A stretch of 64,000 bases of DNA, taken from contig CANRMA010000005.1 in NCBI GenBank assembly GCA_947631625.1, positions 92,108 to 156,107 of the forward strand. The letters are read 5' to 3'. The stretch's first letter is position 1, and the number at the start of each line of letters is the position of its first letter. Source of the DNA: an uncultured Lachnospiraceae bacterium. GTDB taxonomy: Bacteria > Bacillota > Clostridia > Lachnospirales > Lachnospiraceae. Below the pieces are notes generated by a model. The model was not told the DNA's origin and ran no database searches. It saw nothing but the letters and a program-made list of their open reading frames with translations. Shown here one piece after another: positions 18,362 to 26,897 of the stretch. Made by a program: the position numbers and the translations under genes.

Positions 18362-19120
18362 TTGCAGGGAAGAATACATTCACTTGAAAGCTTTGGAACC
18401 GTAGACGGACCCGGTGTAAGATTTGTCGTATTTGTTCAGGGCTGTCCTATGAGATGCGCTTACTGCCACAATCCCGACACCTGGGAAATGAACGGCGGAA
18501 CTTTAATGGAGCCCTCCTATATAATAGAACAATACGAACGCAACATCAGTTTCTATAAAGGCGGCGGCATCACGGTTACCGGCGGTGAACCTCTGATGCA
18601 GGTGGATTTCCTGATCGATCTTTTCACACTTGCCAAACAAAAGAATATCCATACCTGTATCGACACTTCCGGGATTGCTTATAAACCAAACGGGAATCCG
18701 GAATGGCTTGCGAAGTTAGATAAGCTGATGACATTGACCGATCTGGTCATGCTTGATATCAAGCATATAGACCCTGAAAAACATAAAGAGCTTACTTCAC
18801 AGCCTAACGACGGCATACTTGCCTTTGCCGCATATCTGAATGAAAAAAATGTCGATATGTGGATAAGGCATGTCGTTGTTCCAGGCATTACCGACGATGA
18901 TAAATATCTGTTTGATCTTGGATATTTTATAGGACAGTTTAAAAACTTAAAAGCTCTGGACGCGCTTCCGTATCATACTATGGGGGAAAGCAAATATGCC
19001 AAGTTAGGCATGGAGTATAAATTAAAAGGCGTTCCCGCAATGGACAAATCCAAACTGATAGAGAAAAAGGAAGTTATACTGGACGGAATACGCAAACGCC
19101 GCGCAGAGCTTGCACAGTAA
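18362..19120 (+). CDS. pflA: Pyruvate formate-lyase activating enzyme
   Basis: The 252-residue radical SAM enzyme abstracts hydrogen from the glycine of pyruvate formate-lyase. The [4Fe-4S] ligands are Cys28, Cys32 and Cys35 in GCPMRCAYCHN, and the GGEP motif of SAM binding is in TVTGGEPLMQ. Length is typical of PflA. The start is a TTG with AAGAAGG 8 bases upstream; no nearby in-frame ATG fits the N-terminus. Here its target glycine lies on a separate 81-residue protein. Confidence 0.96.
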   Translation: MQGRIHSLESFGTVDGPGVRFVVFVQGCPMRCAYCHNPDTWEMNGGTLMEPSYIIEQYERNISFYKGGGITVTGGEPLMQVDFLIDLFTLAKQKNIHTCIDTSGIAYKPNGNPEWLAKLDKLMTLTDLVMLDIKHIDPEKHKELTSQPNDGILAFAAYLNEKNVDMWIRHVVVPGITDDDKYLFDLGYFIGQFKNLKALDALPYHTMGESKYAKLGMEYKLKGVPAMDKSKLIEKKEVILDGIRKRRAELAQ

Positions 19121-19252
19121 AATTATTTATTTTTTACAGGGCCTTATTTATTTTTCTTTTTACTTGTATATTATCAGATTTTATATTAAAATAAGAGTGA
19201 TAATCAATAATATTTTATCACTATGCTTTTATAACATAAGGAGGATATGATC

Positions 19253-19423
19253 ATGGCATACGTAATTGGTGATGCTTGTGTAGCATGCGGAGCCTGCGAA
19301 GCTCAGTGCCCTGTAGGCGCCATCAGTATGGGCGACGGTAAATTTGAAATCGATCCCGACAAATGTATCGATTGCGGTTCTTGCGCAGGTACATGCCCGA
19401 CAGGAGCCATTTCTCAGGCTTAA
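19253..19423 (+). CDS. 2[4Fe-4S] ferredoxin
   Basis: A 56-residue clostridial-type ferredoxin. Two CxxCxxCxxxCP motifs are visible: Cys9, 12, 15 and 19 (ACVACGACEAQCP) and Cys38, 41, 44 and 48 (KCIDCGSCAGTCP). AAGGAGG precedes the ATG. It lies 132 bases after pflA on the same strand and ends in a terminator; as a low-potential electron carrier it may reduce the cluster of the activase, which is inferred from position. Confidence 0.96.
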   Translation: MAYVIGDACVACGACEAQCPVGAISMGDGKFEIDPDKCIDCGSCAGTCPTGAISQA

Positions 19424-19440
19424 TGAACCACAGATAACGT

Positions 19441-19479
19441 AAAAAGCATACATCTGCTTACTCAGGTGTATGCTTTTTT
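19441..19479 (+). terminator. Terminator between ferredoxin and MerR-type genes
   Basis: AAAAAGCATACA pairs with TGTATGCTTTTT across a short loop. The A and T tracts on both sides suit termination from both directions. Confidence 0.85.
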
Positions 19480-19512
19480 ATGTTCCACACTTTTTCTTGC
19501 TTAATCTTAATA

Positions 19513-20145
19513 TTATGTCTGAGGGTTCATAAAACCGTTCTTTTTTCTGTTTCTTTTTAACCGTTCCTTTTTGATCGGTTTTTCCTTTATTTTATAATGT
19601 TGTCTCAGCATTTCATCCACTTTACGATAATGTTCTTCTTCCTTTTTCCAATGTTCCTCCTGCTTCTCATCCCTGACTCTGAACTGATAATCCAATTCCT
19701 TTAAAACACTTTCCTTTATTTCGCTGCACAGCTCTTTATTAGCGCTTTTTACGCTTTCGGTTATCATATGCTGAAGAAGGTACTGAAGCCTCTTGGCTTT
19801 ATCCTCTTTTTCATCGTCATCGGATAACGAAACAATAAACTTCTGTCTTTTCCCAAGCATATAATCCATCGCCTTGTCTTCTGCAGAATATTTCATTTCA
19901 TTATTTCCATCTTTACACGACATATCTTTATTCAATATGTTCTTTATGGCTTTTAACTGCAGCCCCTGCTCTTTCATCTGTTTAATTTCCCTGAACTGTT
20001 CAACATCTTCCATCGTGTAGTACCGATGCCCCATCTCATTTCTTTTTATGGGAAGCTGAAGTTCTTCTTCCCAATATCGAAGAACATGAGTCTCCACCTG
20101 TACCTGCTTAGCCGCCTCTGAGATTAATAAGGTTTCCTGATTCAT
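19513..20145 (-). CDS. MerR-like helix-turn-helix protein with charged C-terminal tail
   Basis: A 210-residue protein. Residues 7-75 are a MerR-type winged helix domain (ETHVLRYWEEEL, then MGHRYYTMEDVEQF). The remainder is a highly charged predicted helix or coiled coil ending in a very basic tail (KKERLKRNRKKN). There is no ligand-binding domain of classical MerR activators; the layout recalls RacA-like or chromosome-anchoring proteins, but I cannot assign a role. It is transcribed away from dnaB's terminator. Confidence 0.8.
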   Translation of the reverse strand: MNQETLLISEAAKQVQVETHVLRYWEEELQLPIKRNEMGHRYYTMEDVEQFREIKQMKEQGLQLKAIKNILNKDMSCKDGNNEMKYSAEDKAMDYMLGKRQKFIVSLSDDDEKEDKAKRLQYLLQHMITESVKSANKELCSEIKESVLKELDYQFRVRDEKQEEHWKKEEEHYRKVDEMLRQHYKIKEKPIKKERLKRNRKKNGFMNPQT

Positions 20146-20167
20146 TTTAATTCCCCTTTCTGCCGGA

Positions 20168-20204
20168 CAAAAAGAGACAAACCCTCTTAGGCTTGTCTCT
20201 TTTG
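20168..20204 (-). terminator. Intrinsic terminator after dnaB
   Basis: ACAAAAGAGACAA and its complement (arms near 20168-20180 and 20193-20204) form a hairpin followed by T residues on the minus strand, 27 bases past the dnaB stop. Confidence 0.85.
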
Positions 20205-20230
20205 TACTTAAAATATATACTGATCATGAT

Positions 20231-21571
20231 TTATTTCTGCAGGTTGCCAAACTTCGTAAAATCAGGCAGCCATACCAATTCCACTGTACCGATCGGACCA
20301 TTCCTCTGCTTGGCGATTATGATTTCGGCAATATTCTTTCTTTCCGTATCTTTATTATAATAGTCGTCCCTGTAAATGAACATCACCACATCGGCATCCT
20401 GTTCAATGGCGCCCGACTCACGCAGATCGGAAAGCATGGGCCTGTGATCCGGTCTCTGCTCCACGGCGCGGCTAAGCTGCGACAAGGCTATTACAGGCAC
20501 ATCAAGCTCTCTTGCCAACGCCTTCAATGAGCGTGATATGTCCGATATTTCCTGCTGCCTCGAATCCGAACGTCCGCTTCCAGTCATTAGCTGAAGATAA
20601 TCTATGATTATCATTTCAAGGCCGTGTTCCAACTTATATTTACGGCATTTGGAACGCAGTTCCGATATGCTTATACCGGGAGTATCATCAATAATGAGAT
20701 TGGAACGTCCTATCTCACCCGCGCTCTCAATCAGTTTCTCCCATTCTTCGTCTGTAAGGTTGCCTGTCCTTAAATGTTGTGAGTCAACTTTGGATTCCAT
20801 TGAAAAAAGTCTGTTCACCAACTGTTCTTTAGACATCTCCAGGCTGAATACAGCTACCGTCTGCATCTGTCTGAAAGCCACATATTCTGCAATATTTAAT
20901 ACAAACGCCGTTTTTCCCATGGAAGGTCTTGCAGCTATCAATATGAGGTCTGAGGGCTGCATACCGGCAGTTTTATAGTCCAGATCAATAAATCCCGTAG
21001 CTATGCCCGTTACATTGCCTTTATTGTGAGACGCCCGCTCAATCCTGTCCATAGCGTTCATGACGATCTGTCTGATAGGTACAAATTCTTCGGCATTTCT
21101 GCGCTGAACCAGATCAAACACTCTTTTTTCGGTATCTTCAAGAATAGTCTCCAGACTTTCTTTTCCTACATAACAGGTATTGGCAATCTCTTCATTCAGC
21201 CTGATCAGCTTGCGAAGCGTGGATTTCTCGGCAACTATATTGGCATAATACTTAATATTGGCAGAAGTAGGCACTGCCGTTATCAGATCTCTTACAAATT
21301 CAAGGCTGCTGACCTCGGGCGGCACATCCTTTTCTTTAAGCCTGTCCTGCAGCGTTACAAGGTCTACCGGCTTACCTTCGTCATTCAGCTCTACCATTGT
21401 CTCAAACAGCGCTCCATACTGCCTGCTGTAAAAATCATCTCCGGTAATTATTTCCGAAGCCACAATAATGGCCTCTCTGTCCATGATCATAGATCCTATG
21501 ACAGACTGCTCCGCCTCAATGCTGTGAGGCAGTATTCTCTTTAATAATGCCTCTTCCATTGACTGCGGCAT
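20231..21571 (-). CDS. dnaB: Replicative DNA helicase
   Basis: The 446-residue ring helicase unwinds DNA at the replication fork. The N-terminal domain begins LPHSIEAEQSVIGSMI. The RecA-like domain has Walker A RPSMGKTA, Walker B EMIIIDYLQLM and the arginine-finger region ending GTVELVWLPDFTKF. It follows rplI by 17 bases, the gene order gdpP-rplI-dnaB found in Bacillus and Clostridium, and is the last gene of that operon. Confidence 0.97.
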   Translation of the reverse strand: MPQSMEEALLKRILPHSIEAEQSVIGSMIMDREAIIVASEIITGDDFYSRQYGALFETMVELNDEGKPVDLVTLQDRLKEKDVPPEVSSLEFVRDLITAVPTSANIKYYANIVAEKSTLRKLIRLNEEIANTCYVGKESLETILEDTEKRVFDLVQRRNAEEFVPIRQIVMNAMDRIERASHNKGNVTGIATGFIDLDYKTAGMQPSDLILIAARPSMGKTAFVLNIAEYVAFRQMQTVAVFSLEMSKEQLVNRLFSMESKVDSQHLRTGNLTDEEWEKLIESAGEIGRSNLIIDDTPGISISELRSKCRKYKLEHGLEMIIIDYLQLMTGSGRSDSRQQEISDISRSLKALARELDVPVIALSQLSRAVEQRPDHRPMLSDLRESGAIEQDADVVMFIYRDDYYNKDTERKNIAEIIIAKQRNGPIGTVELVWLPDFTKFGNLQK

Positions 21572-21588
21572 TTTTATCCCACCTTCTA

Positions 21589-22035
21589 CTATTCTTCAAC
21601 AACCTTTACCTTAAGTTTTCCGGTCACCTTGGGATGAAGCTTTATGCCAACCTCATAGACCCCAAGCGCCTTAATCGCTTCCGGCAATTGTATCTTCTTT
21701 TTGTCAAGTTCAAGATCGCACTGCTTTTTTGCCTCTATCGCAATTTCTTTGGAAGAAATAGAGCCGAAAGTCTTTCCGCCCTCTCCGGACTTCATCCTTA
21801 CAATAACTTCTTTAGTTTCCAACACTTTGGCAAGTTCCTGAGCTTCCTCCAGAAGCGCTTTGGCCCTCTTCTCTTCATTAGCCTTCTGAAGTTTCAGATC
21901 GTTCATATTCTGAGCGTTCGCTTCAAGCCCTAACTTTTTAGGCAATATAAAATTCCTTGCATAACCATCGCTCACATCAACAATCTCTCCCTGCTTACCT
22001 AAAGCCTTAACGTCCTGTAATAAAATAACCTTCAT
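21589..22035 (-). CDS. rplI: 50S ribosomal protein L9
   Basis: The 148-residue protein begins MKVILLQDVKALGKQGEIVDV and keeps YARNFILPKKLG of the rRNA-binding N-domain, then a long connecting helix and the C-domain with KTFGSISSKEIA. I start at the ATG giving the canonical MKVILLQDV; another ATG four codons upstream is also close to AAAGGTG. It lies between gdpP and dnaB. Confidence 0.96.
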   Translation of the reverse strand: MKVILLQDVKALGKQGEIVDVSDGYARNFILPKKLGLEANAQNMNDLKLQKANEEKRAKALLEEAQELAKVLETKEVIVRMKSGEGGKTFGSISSKEIAIEAKKQCDLELDKKKIQLPEAIKALGVYEVGIKLHPKVTGKLKVKVVEE

Positions 22036-22070
22036 TTTATCATTCACACCTTTCTCTATAATCGTATATA

Positions 22071-24128
22071 CTAACCCAACTCGCCTTCCTCTATCATTGT
22101 ATCCAACGTACTTTTTATAGCCATTATACCGTCTTCCATTGTACTGTCTTTTAACTGGCAGCCTGCCATAGTCATATGGCCTCCTCCGCCCATACGCTCC
22201 ATTATCACCTGAACATTAACTTCATCGATAGAACGCGCGGAAATATACACCATACCGTTATATTCGGTTAATACAAAACTGGCCTTGATCCCTTTTATAT
22301 TAAGAAGTTCATTAGCTGCCTGCGCCCCCACGACCGTCGGGCTTTGCACATGCTCACCATGGCAGATGGAAATTGCATATGCCTGTCTGTATATTTCCGC
22401 CTGACTTACCGCATCAGCCTTAGCCTTATACTCCGCCGCATCATCTCTGAACAACTTGCGTATCCACGTTACATCAGCGCCGTTTCTTCTAAGATATGCA
22501 GCCGCTTCAAAAGTCCTTACGCCTGTCTTTGTCATAAAATTATTGGTATCGATCATAATGCCTGCATACAGACACGCTGCTTCTTCCGACTTAAGTTTCA
22601 TTCCATCGCTTATATACTGCAATATTTCAGAGACCATTTCACACGTTGATGAGGCATAAGCCTCAACATACGATAACGTGGCGTTTTCAATGATCTCTGT
22701 TCCCTGTCTGTGATGATCCAACACTACAATGGAACTGCAGTGCTTAAGAAGTTCGGGACATTCGGTCAGGCTTGGTTTATTTACATCCACAACCACCAAT
22801 ACAGCATTTCTGCCTATCGCTTCCATTGCCTCGGCGCCGCTTATTATCATATCCTCTTCATAATCGTCATTATTTCCAAACATATCCACCATAGGCTGCA
22901 TGGAAGCCGTTATGTCATCCAGAACAATGTGAGCGGGTTTGCCGAGCGCACATGCGATTCTGTAAATTCCCACCGAAGCTCCAAAGCTGTCCGTATCGCC
23001 CAAATGATGGCCCATTACATAGACTTCATCTTTAACGGATATAATTTCTCTCAGGGCATGCGCTTTAACCCTTGACTTAACTCTGGTCCCCTTCTCGACC
23101 TGCTGGCTCTTGCCGCCATAATATGCAATATCCTCAGGCATTTTTACCACAGCCTGATCGCCCCCGCGTCCAAGCGCAAGATCGATGGCATTTCTGGCAA
23201 ATTCATAATTCTGCGCATATGTCAGACCGTTTAAACCTACTCCTATACTTATGGTGACTGCCATTTCATTTCCTATATTAACTGTCTTAACATCTTCCAG
23301 AAGATCAAAACGATTTTCCTGAAGTAAAGATACGGCTTTCTTTCTCATTACTACCAGGTATTTATCCTTTTCCATCTTCTTGCATATACCGTCCAAGGCC
23401 GCAATATACTTATTTACCTTCCTGTCTATCAATGCTATCAGCAATGATCTGCGGACTTCTTCGACACTTTCCAACGCCTCTTCGTAATTATCGAGGTATA
23501 TTAATGCCACTGCAAGACTCTGGTCATCCACTTCCTGAAGCGCTATCCTGAGCGCAGTCTCATCGAACAAGTATACCGCGATCAGATAGCCGTCATAACC
23601 TTCAGCGTCTATTATATCACTATTCTGCGCCATCTCCTTAAGTGAGATCTTCTTAAGTCTGGCCGCATAATTACATCCTTCATATTCTAAATTAAATTCA
23701 GCCTCTTCCTCTCCGTTTATACCGGGCAGTCTCTCTTTGGTCAATGATGGGAAAAGAGATGTTATGGATTTCCTGTAACTCTTATCTTTATTAACCACTT
23801 TTTCAAAAGCTATATTCATCCATATTATCTTACCGGAATCGTCAAGCAATGCATGAGGCAGATCCAGGTCGCGCAGGAGCCTTTTCTGTATCTGCCCGTA
23901 CTGTGTGGCAAAGCTTATCATTTCATTTATGATGACAGGCTTATTATAAAACATTAAAGACAATATGATGGCAAAATAAAAAATAATAAAACAGGTCAGC
24001 ACAAGCCCCGCCCTGTAACTGATCAGAAATATAAGCAGATCTACCGCTATCAATAAAAAACCTAAGTATAAAGAAGACTGCAGATAAGTTTTCAATCTCC
24101 CTTTTAATTTTACACTATTTTTCATCAT
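22071..24128 (-). CDS. gdpP: Cyclic-di-AMP phosphodiesterase GdpP
   Basis: The 685-residue membrane enzyme hydrolyses c-di-AMP to pApA. Two transmembrane segments (about 17-62) lead to a PAS-like region (about 80-155), a degenerate GGDEF domain (about 170-310) and a DHH-DHHA1 module. Catalytic metal-binding motifs are seen: GHHLGDTDSFG, VLDHHRQG and GIMIDTNNF, and the GGGGHMTMAG motif of DHHA1. It is the first gene of the gdpP-rplI-dnaB operon. Its counterpart, the cyclase gene, lies 8 kb away in this window. Confidence 0.96.
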   Translation of the reverse strand: MMKNSVKLKGRLKTYLQSSLYLGFLLIAVDLLIFLISYRAGLVLTCFIIFYFAIILSLMFYNKPVIINEMISFATQYGQIQKRLLRDLDLPHALLDDSGKIIWMNIAFEKVVNKDKSYRKSITSLFPSLTKERLPGINGEEEAEFNLEYEGCNYAARLKKISLKEMAQNSDIIDAEGYDGYLIAVYLFDETALRIALQEVDDQSLAVALIYLDNYEEALESVEEVRRSLLIALIDRKVNKYIAALDGICKKMEKDKYLVVMRKKAVSLLQENRFDLLEDVKTVNIGNEMAVTISIGVGLNGLTYAQNYEFARNAIDLALGRGGDQAVVKMPEDIAYYGGKSQQVEKGTRVKSRVKAHALREIISVKDEVYVMGHHLGDTDSFGASVGIYRIACALGKPAHIVLDDITASMQPMVDMFGNNDDYEEDMIISGAEAMEAIGRNAVLVVVDVNKPSLTECPELLKHCSSIVVLDHHRQGTEIIENATLSYVEAYASSTCEMVSEILQYISDGMKLKSEEAACLYAGIMIDTNNFMTKTGVRTFEAAAYLRRNGADVTWIRKLFRDDAAEYKAKADAVSQAEIYRQAYAISICHGEHVQSPTVVGAQAANELLNIKGIKASFVLTEYNGMVYISARSIDEVNVQVIMERMGGGGHMTMAGCQLKDSTMEDGIMAIKSTLDTMIEEGELG

Positions 24129-24394
24129 AACCTCTTAATCGCATGTTTAAACCACAGAAAACATTCTCAGCCAATTTATAGATCAAGCAAAGAATGCATT
24201 CGCCCAAACTTATCATTAAGCAAGTATAATACACACTTTCCCAGTTTTATGATTAAATAACATAATTAGTATATCATTTTTTGGAAATTAGTGCCACATC
24301 AATATATTGTTCTTTTTTGCCATAATATGACAGATATAGTTATTTGGGAACAAAGAATGTTGCAACTTTAATGCAATATTGCAAATTGGATGCA
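24129..24394. other. Spacer between rpsR terminator and gdpP
   Basis: No gene is visible. On the minus strand two TATACT-type -10 boxes (near 24222-24228 and 24270-24276) could start gdpP transcription, but neither has a convincing -35 box. Confidence 0.4.
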
Positions 24395-24430
24395 AAAAGA
24401 CCGGACACGCCATAAGGCGGCCGGTCTTAA
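24395..24430 (-). terminator. Intrinsic terminator after rpsR
   Basis: AAGACCGG and CCGGTCTT form a stem whose loop contains a second GC-rich pairing (CGCC with GGCG). A T-run follows on the minus strand. Confidence 0.88.
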
Positions 24431-24481
24431 ATATACATATCCTGTAAATATTACGGCTTTGATATACCGATGCTGCGCATA

Positions 24482-24745
24482 TCAGTCCTGTACATAAGGC
24501 ATCATTGCCAGATGTCTTGCGCGCTTAATTGCTACTGTAAGAGCTCTCTGATGTTTTGCACAGTTTCCGGTGATCCTTCTGGGAAGGATCTTACCTCTTT
24601 CAGATACATATCTTTTTAACTTATTAACGTCTTTATAATCAATTACATTATCTTTGCCGCAAAATACACAGACTTTCTTTCTTCTGCGGATTCCGCCTTT
24701 TCTCTTTGCAGGAAAATCGGGCTTCTCTGTTTTATTATATGCCAT
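24482..24745 (-). CDS. rpsR: 30S ribosomal protein S18
   Basis: The 87-residue protein contains the conserved [13 protein letters not shown] and [20 protein letters not shown] segments. The two cysteines of VCVFC are those of the zinc-associated S18 form. It is third in the rpsF-ssb-rpsR operon and forms a heterodimer with S6. Confidence 0.97.
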   Translation of the reverse strand: MAYNKTEKPDFPAKRKGGIRRRKKVCVFCGKDNVIDYKDVNKLKRYVSERGKILPRRITGNCAKHQRALTVAIKRARHLAMMPYVQD

Positions 24746-24766
24746 CTTAATTACCTCCTATTATAA

Positions 24767-25210
24767 TTAATTGAATGGCAGCTCCTCATCTATTCCGTCA
24801 GGAATATTCATAAACCCGTCTACCGCTGCTGCCGGTTCAGGTCTGCTGCCCATCGGGGCAAATCCACCGTCTCCTGATGAAGAGGCATTCTTGCTCTCTG
24901 CAAATTCATGCTCTTCTACAACTACCTCTGTCGTATATACTCTGACGCCATCCTTATTGGTATAACTGCCTGTCTGGATACGCCCTGTTACTGCGATCTT
25001 AGTTCCCTTATGAAGATACTTCTCGGCAAACTCTCCTGTTCTTCCAAATGCAACACAGTTAATAAAATCTGCCGTATTTTCATCTCCGTTACGGTTAAAT
25101 CTACGATCAACAGCTAATGTATATCTGGCTATCGCCATAGCATTCTCACCTTGAGAATATCTGACTTCAGGATCACGGGTCAAACGCCCCATAAGAATAA
25201 CTTTATTCAT
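24767..25210 (-). CDS. ssb: Single-stranded DNA-binding protein
   Basis: A 147-residue SSB with the OB fold (MNKVILMGRLTRDPEVRY, then TKIAVTGRIQTGSYTNKDG), a Gly/Pro-rich linker and the acidic tip PDGIDEELPFN, which recruits partner proteins. It lies between rpsF and rpsR, the standard Firmicute order. Confidence 0.97.
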   Translation of the reverse strand: MNKVILMGRLTRDPEVRYSQGENAMAIARYTLAVDRRFNRNGDENTADFINCVAFGRTGEFAEKYLHKGTKIAVTGRIQTGSYTNKDGVRVYTTEVVVEEHEFAESKNASSSGDGGFAPMGSRPEPAAAVDGFMNIPDGIDEELPFN

Positions 25211-25226
25211 TAAGTACCTCTTTCTA

Positions 25227-25517
25227 CTATTTCTCGTCTTGTTTAATGCACAAGTATCTGATCACATTGTCCATAATACGAATACGGCTTTCGATTTCAG
25301 CCGGAGCGGTACTCTCAGCTTCAAACTGGATAAAATAGTAAAAAGCTTCTTTCATTTTCTGTACTTCATAAGCTAATCTCTTCTTACCCCAGTCGTCCAC
25401 ATTCGTAACTTGTCCACCGAATCTTTCAACAAGAGCCTTGCACTTATCTACTGTTGCAGCTCTTTCGTCATCTTCGATCTTCGCACTAACAACAACGGCT
25501 AATTCATATTTGTTCAT
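25227..25517 (-). CDS. rpsF: 30S ribosomal protein S6
   Basis: The 96-residue protein begins MNKYELAVVVSAKIEDDE and contains VDDWGKKRLAYEVQK and the segment around FYYFIQFEAES, all typical of S6. It heads the rpsF-ssb-rpsR operon, with AGGAGG upstream of the ATG. Confidence 0.97.
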   Translation of the reverse strand: MNKYELAVVVSAKIEDDERAATVDKCKALVERFGGQVTNVDDWGKKRLAYEVQKMKEAFYYFIQFEAESTAPAEIESRIRIMDNVIRYLCIKQDEK

Positions 25518-25529
25518 GCTGTTACCTCC

Positions 25530-25562
25530 TTTTGGTCTCTGGCCCCCTTACGGGAGCAAGGA
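25530..25562 (-). promoter_or_regulatory. Hairpin in the rpsF leader, possible S6:S18 autoregulatory motif
   Basis: On the minus strand GCTCCCGTAAGGGGGC (25542-25557) forms a six-pair hairpin with a GUAA tetraloop, just before the rpsF ribosome binding site. Many bacterial rpsF leaders carry an S6:S18-binding hairpin with an exposed CCG; CCG occurs here, but I cannot confirm the fold matches. Confidence 0.4.
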
Positions 25563-25600
25563 ATTTGACTGTTTGTTATAATATAACACTACGGATTAAT

Positions 25601-25629
25601 ATATTATCACAAATATCCAATAATTTCAA
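25601..25629 (-). promoter_or_regulatory. Probable rpsF operon promoter
   Basis: TTGAAA (25624-25629) and TAATAT (25601-25606) are spaced by 17 bases on the minus strand. The leader would be about 75 bases and include the hairpin noted near 25550. Confidence 0.5.
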
Positions 25630-25694
25630 GCAATAATCTAAAATTTATTTTAATATTTTATTTTAATTTTTTATTTAATTTATATTTTGATTTT

Positions 25695-25817
25695 CGTCTC
25701 AAATTTTCATCTCAAATTTTCATCTCATATTTTCATCTCATATTTTCATCTCATATTTTCATCTCAAATTTTTATCTCATATTTTCATCTCATATTTTTA
25801 TCTCATATTTTTATCTC
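25695..25817. repeat. 13-base tandem repeat, about 9.5 units
   Basis: Nine head-to-tail copies of CATCTCATATTTT, with variants at positions 1-2 and 8, fill 25695-25811, followed by a partial unit. It is a minisatellite-like array between the rpsF promoter and the DUF951 gene, with no coding potential. Confidence 0.9.
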
Positions 25818-25858
25818 TGAAATATATAAAAATATAAAATAATCTGCTCTTACAAAAA

Positions 25859-26038
25859 CTAATTCCTGATGATGTCTTTTATGCTCTTTTCAATCTTCCC
25901 GCGCGCAGCCATGATCTGATGTCCGCAGCCTTTGCACTTTAACCTGAAATCCGCGCCGATCCTTAGAACTTCCCACTCCCTCGATCCACAGGGATGCTGC
26001 TTCTTCAACTTAAGCACATCGCCAACCTTAATATCCAT
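25859..26038 (-). CDS. DUF951 family protein
   Basis: A 59-residue protein: MDIKVGDVLKLKKQHPCGS, then WEVLRIGADFRLKCKGCGH. This is DUF951 (YyzM-like), a small conserved Firmicute protein usually found near parB, rpsF, ssb and dnaB. The cysteines in HPCGS and CKGCGH could bind a metal. The function is unknown. Confidence 0.92.
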   Translation of the reverse strand: MDIKVGDVLKLKKQHPCGSREWEVLRIGADFRLKCKGCGHQIMAARGKIEKSIKDIIRN

Positions 26039-26144
26039 TCAATATCCCTGCTCTTTCCATAACGCCGTTATCAGAATGTGAAAACAGTTGCAGTTATGTC
26101 AGGGAAGCTGCAAGCATTCTCACACTTATTACTATATGTTATTA

Positions 26145-26864
26145 CTAAGGCAGTTGTGAAAATATCTCGCCTATGCTTCCCTGCACTACCAGATCCGCCT
26201 CCCTGTCCCTCGGAGTCGGAGTTTTGTTTATCAGTATGAGCTTATTGCCGCGATAATAATCTATAAGCCCCGCAGCAGGATATACCGCAAGCGACGTTCC
26301 GCCTATTATAAGCACGTCAGCCTCTCTGATATAACGTACGGATTTTTCCAGAGTTTCCTGATCAAGTCCTTCTTCATAAAGCACAACATCAGGTTTAATG
26401 CTTCCTCCGCATGAACATACCGGCACCCCTTCAGACTCAAGTATATATCCGACATCGTAAAATTTTCCGCAGTTTTCACAATAATTACGCAGTACCGAAC
26501 CATGCAGTTCCAATACTTCTTTGCTGCCTGCTGCCTGATGAAGCCCGTCTATATTCTGCGTGATCACAGCTTTTAACTTACCTTCTTTTTCCCACTGCGC
26601 CAACTTGATATGCGCGGCATTGGGCTTTGCGCCCGGACAAAGCATTTTATCACGATAAAATCTGTAAAACTCAATAGTATTGTTTCGATAAAAAGTATGA
26701 CTTAAGATAGTTTCCGGGGGATAATCATATTTCTGATTATAGAGGCCGTCAACACTGCGAAAATCCGGAATACCGCTCTCCGTAGAAACACCGGCGCCTC
26801 CAAAAAATACTATATTGTCGCTTTTTCGTATAATTTCAGACAGTATTTCAATATTGTTTTCCAT
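26145..26864 (-). CDS. cobB: Sirtuin NAD-dependent protein deacylase
   Basis: The 239-residue sirtuin removes acyl groups from lysines using NAD. Motifs: FFGGAGVSTESGIPDFRS, TQNIDGLHQAAG with the catalytic His of ELHGSVLRNYC, four zinc cysteines (NYCENC and VCSCGG), and GGTSLAVYPAAGL. I start at the ATG at 26864, 7 bases after GGAGG; the ATG two codons earlier abuts that site. Confidence 0.94.
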   Translation of the reverse strand: MENNIEILSEIIRKSDNIVFFGGAGVSTESGIPDFRSVDGLYNQKYDYPPETILSHTFYRNNTIEFYRFYRDKMLCPGAKPNAAHIKLAQWEKEGKLKAVITQNIDGLHQAAGSKEVLELHGSVLRNYCENCGKFYDVGYILESEGVPVCSCGGSIKPDVVLYEEGLDQETLEKSVRYIREADVLIIGGTSLAVYPAAGLIDYYRGNKLILINKTPTPRDREADLVVQGSIGEIFSQLP

Positions 26865-26897
26865 ATACATCCCTCCGTTTCACGAAAAATCCACAGA

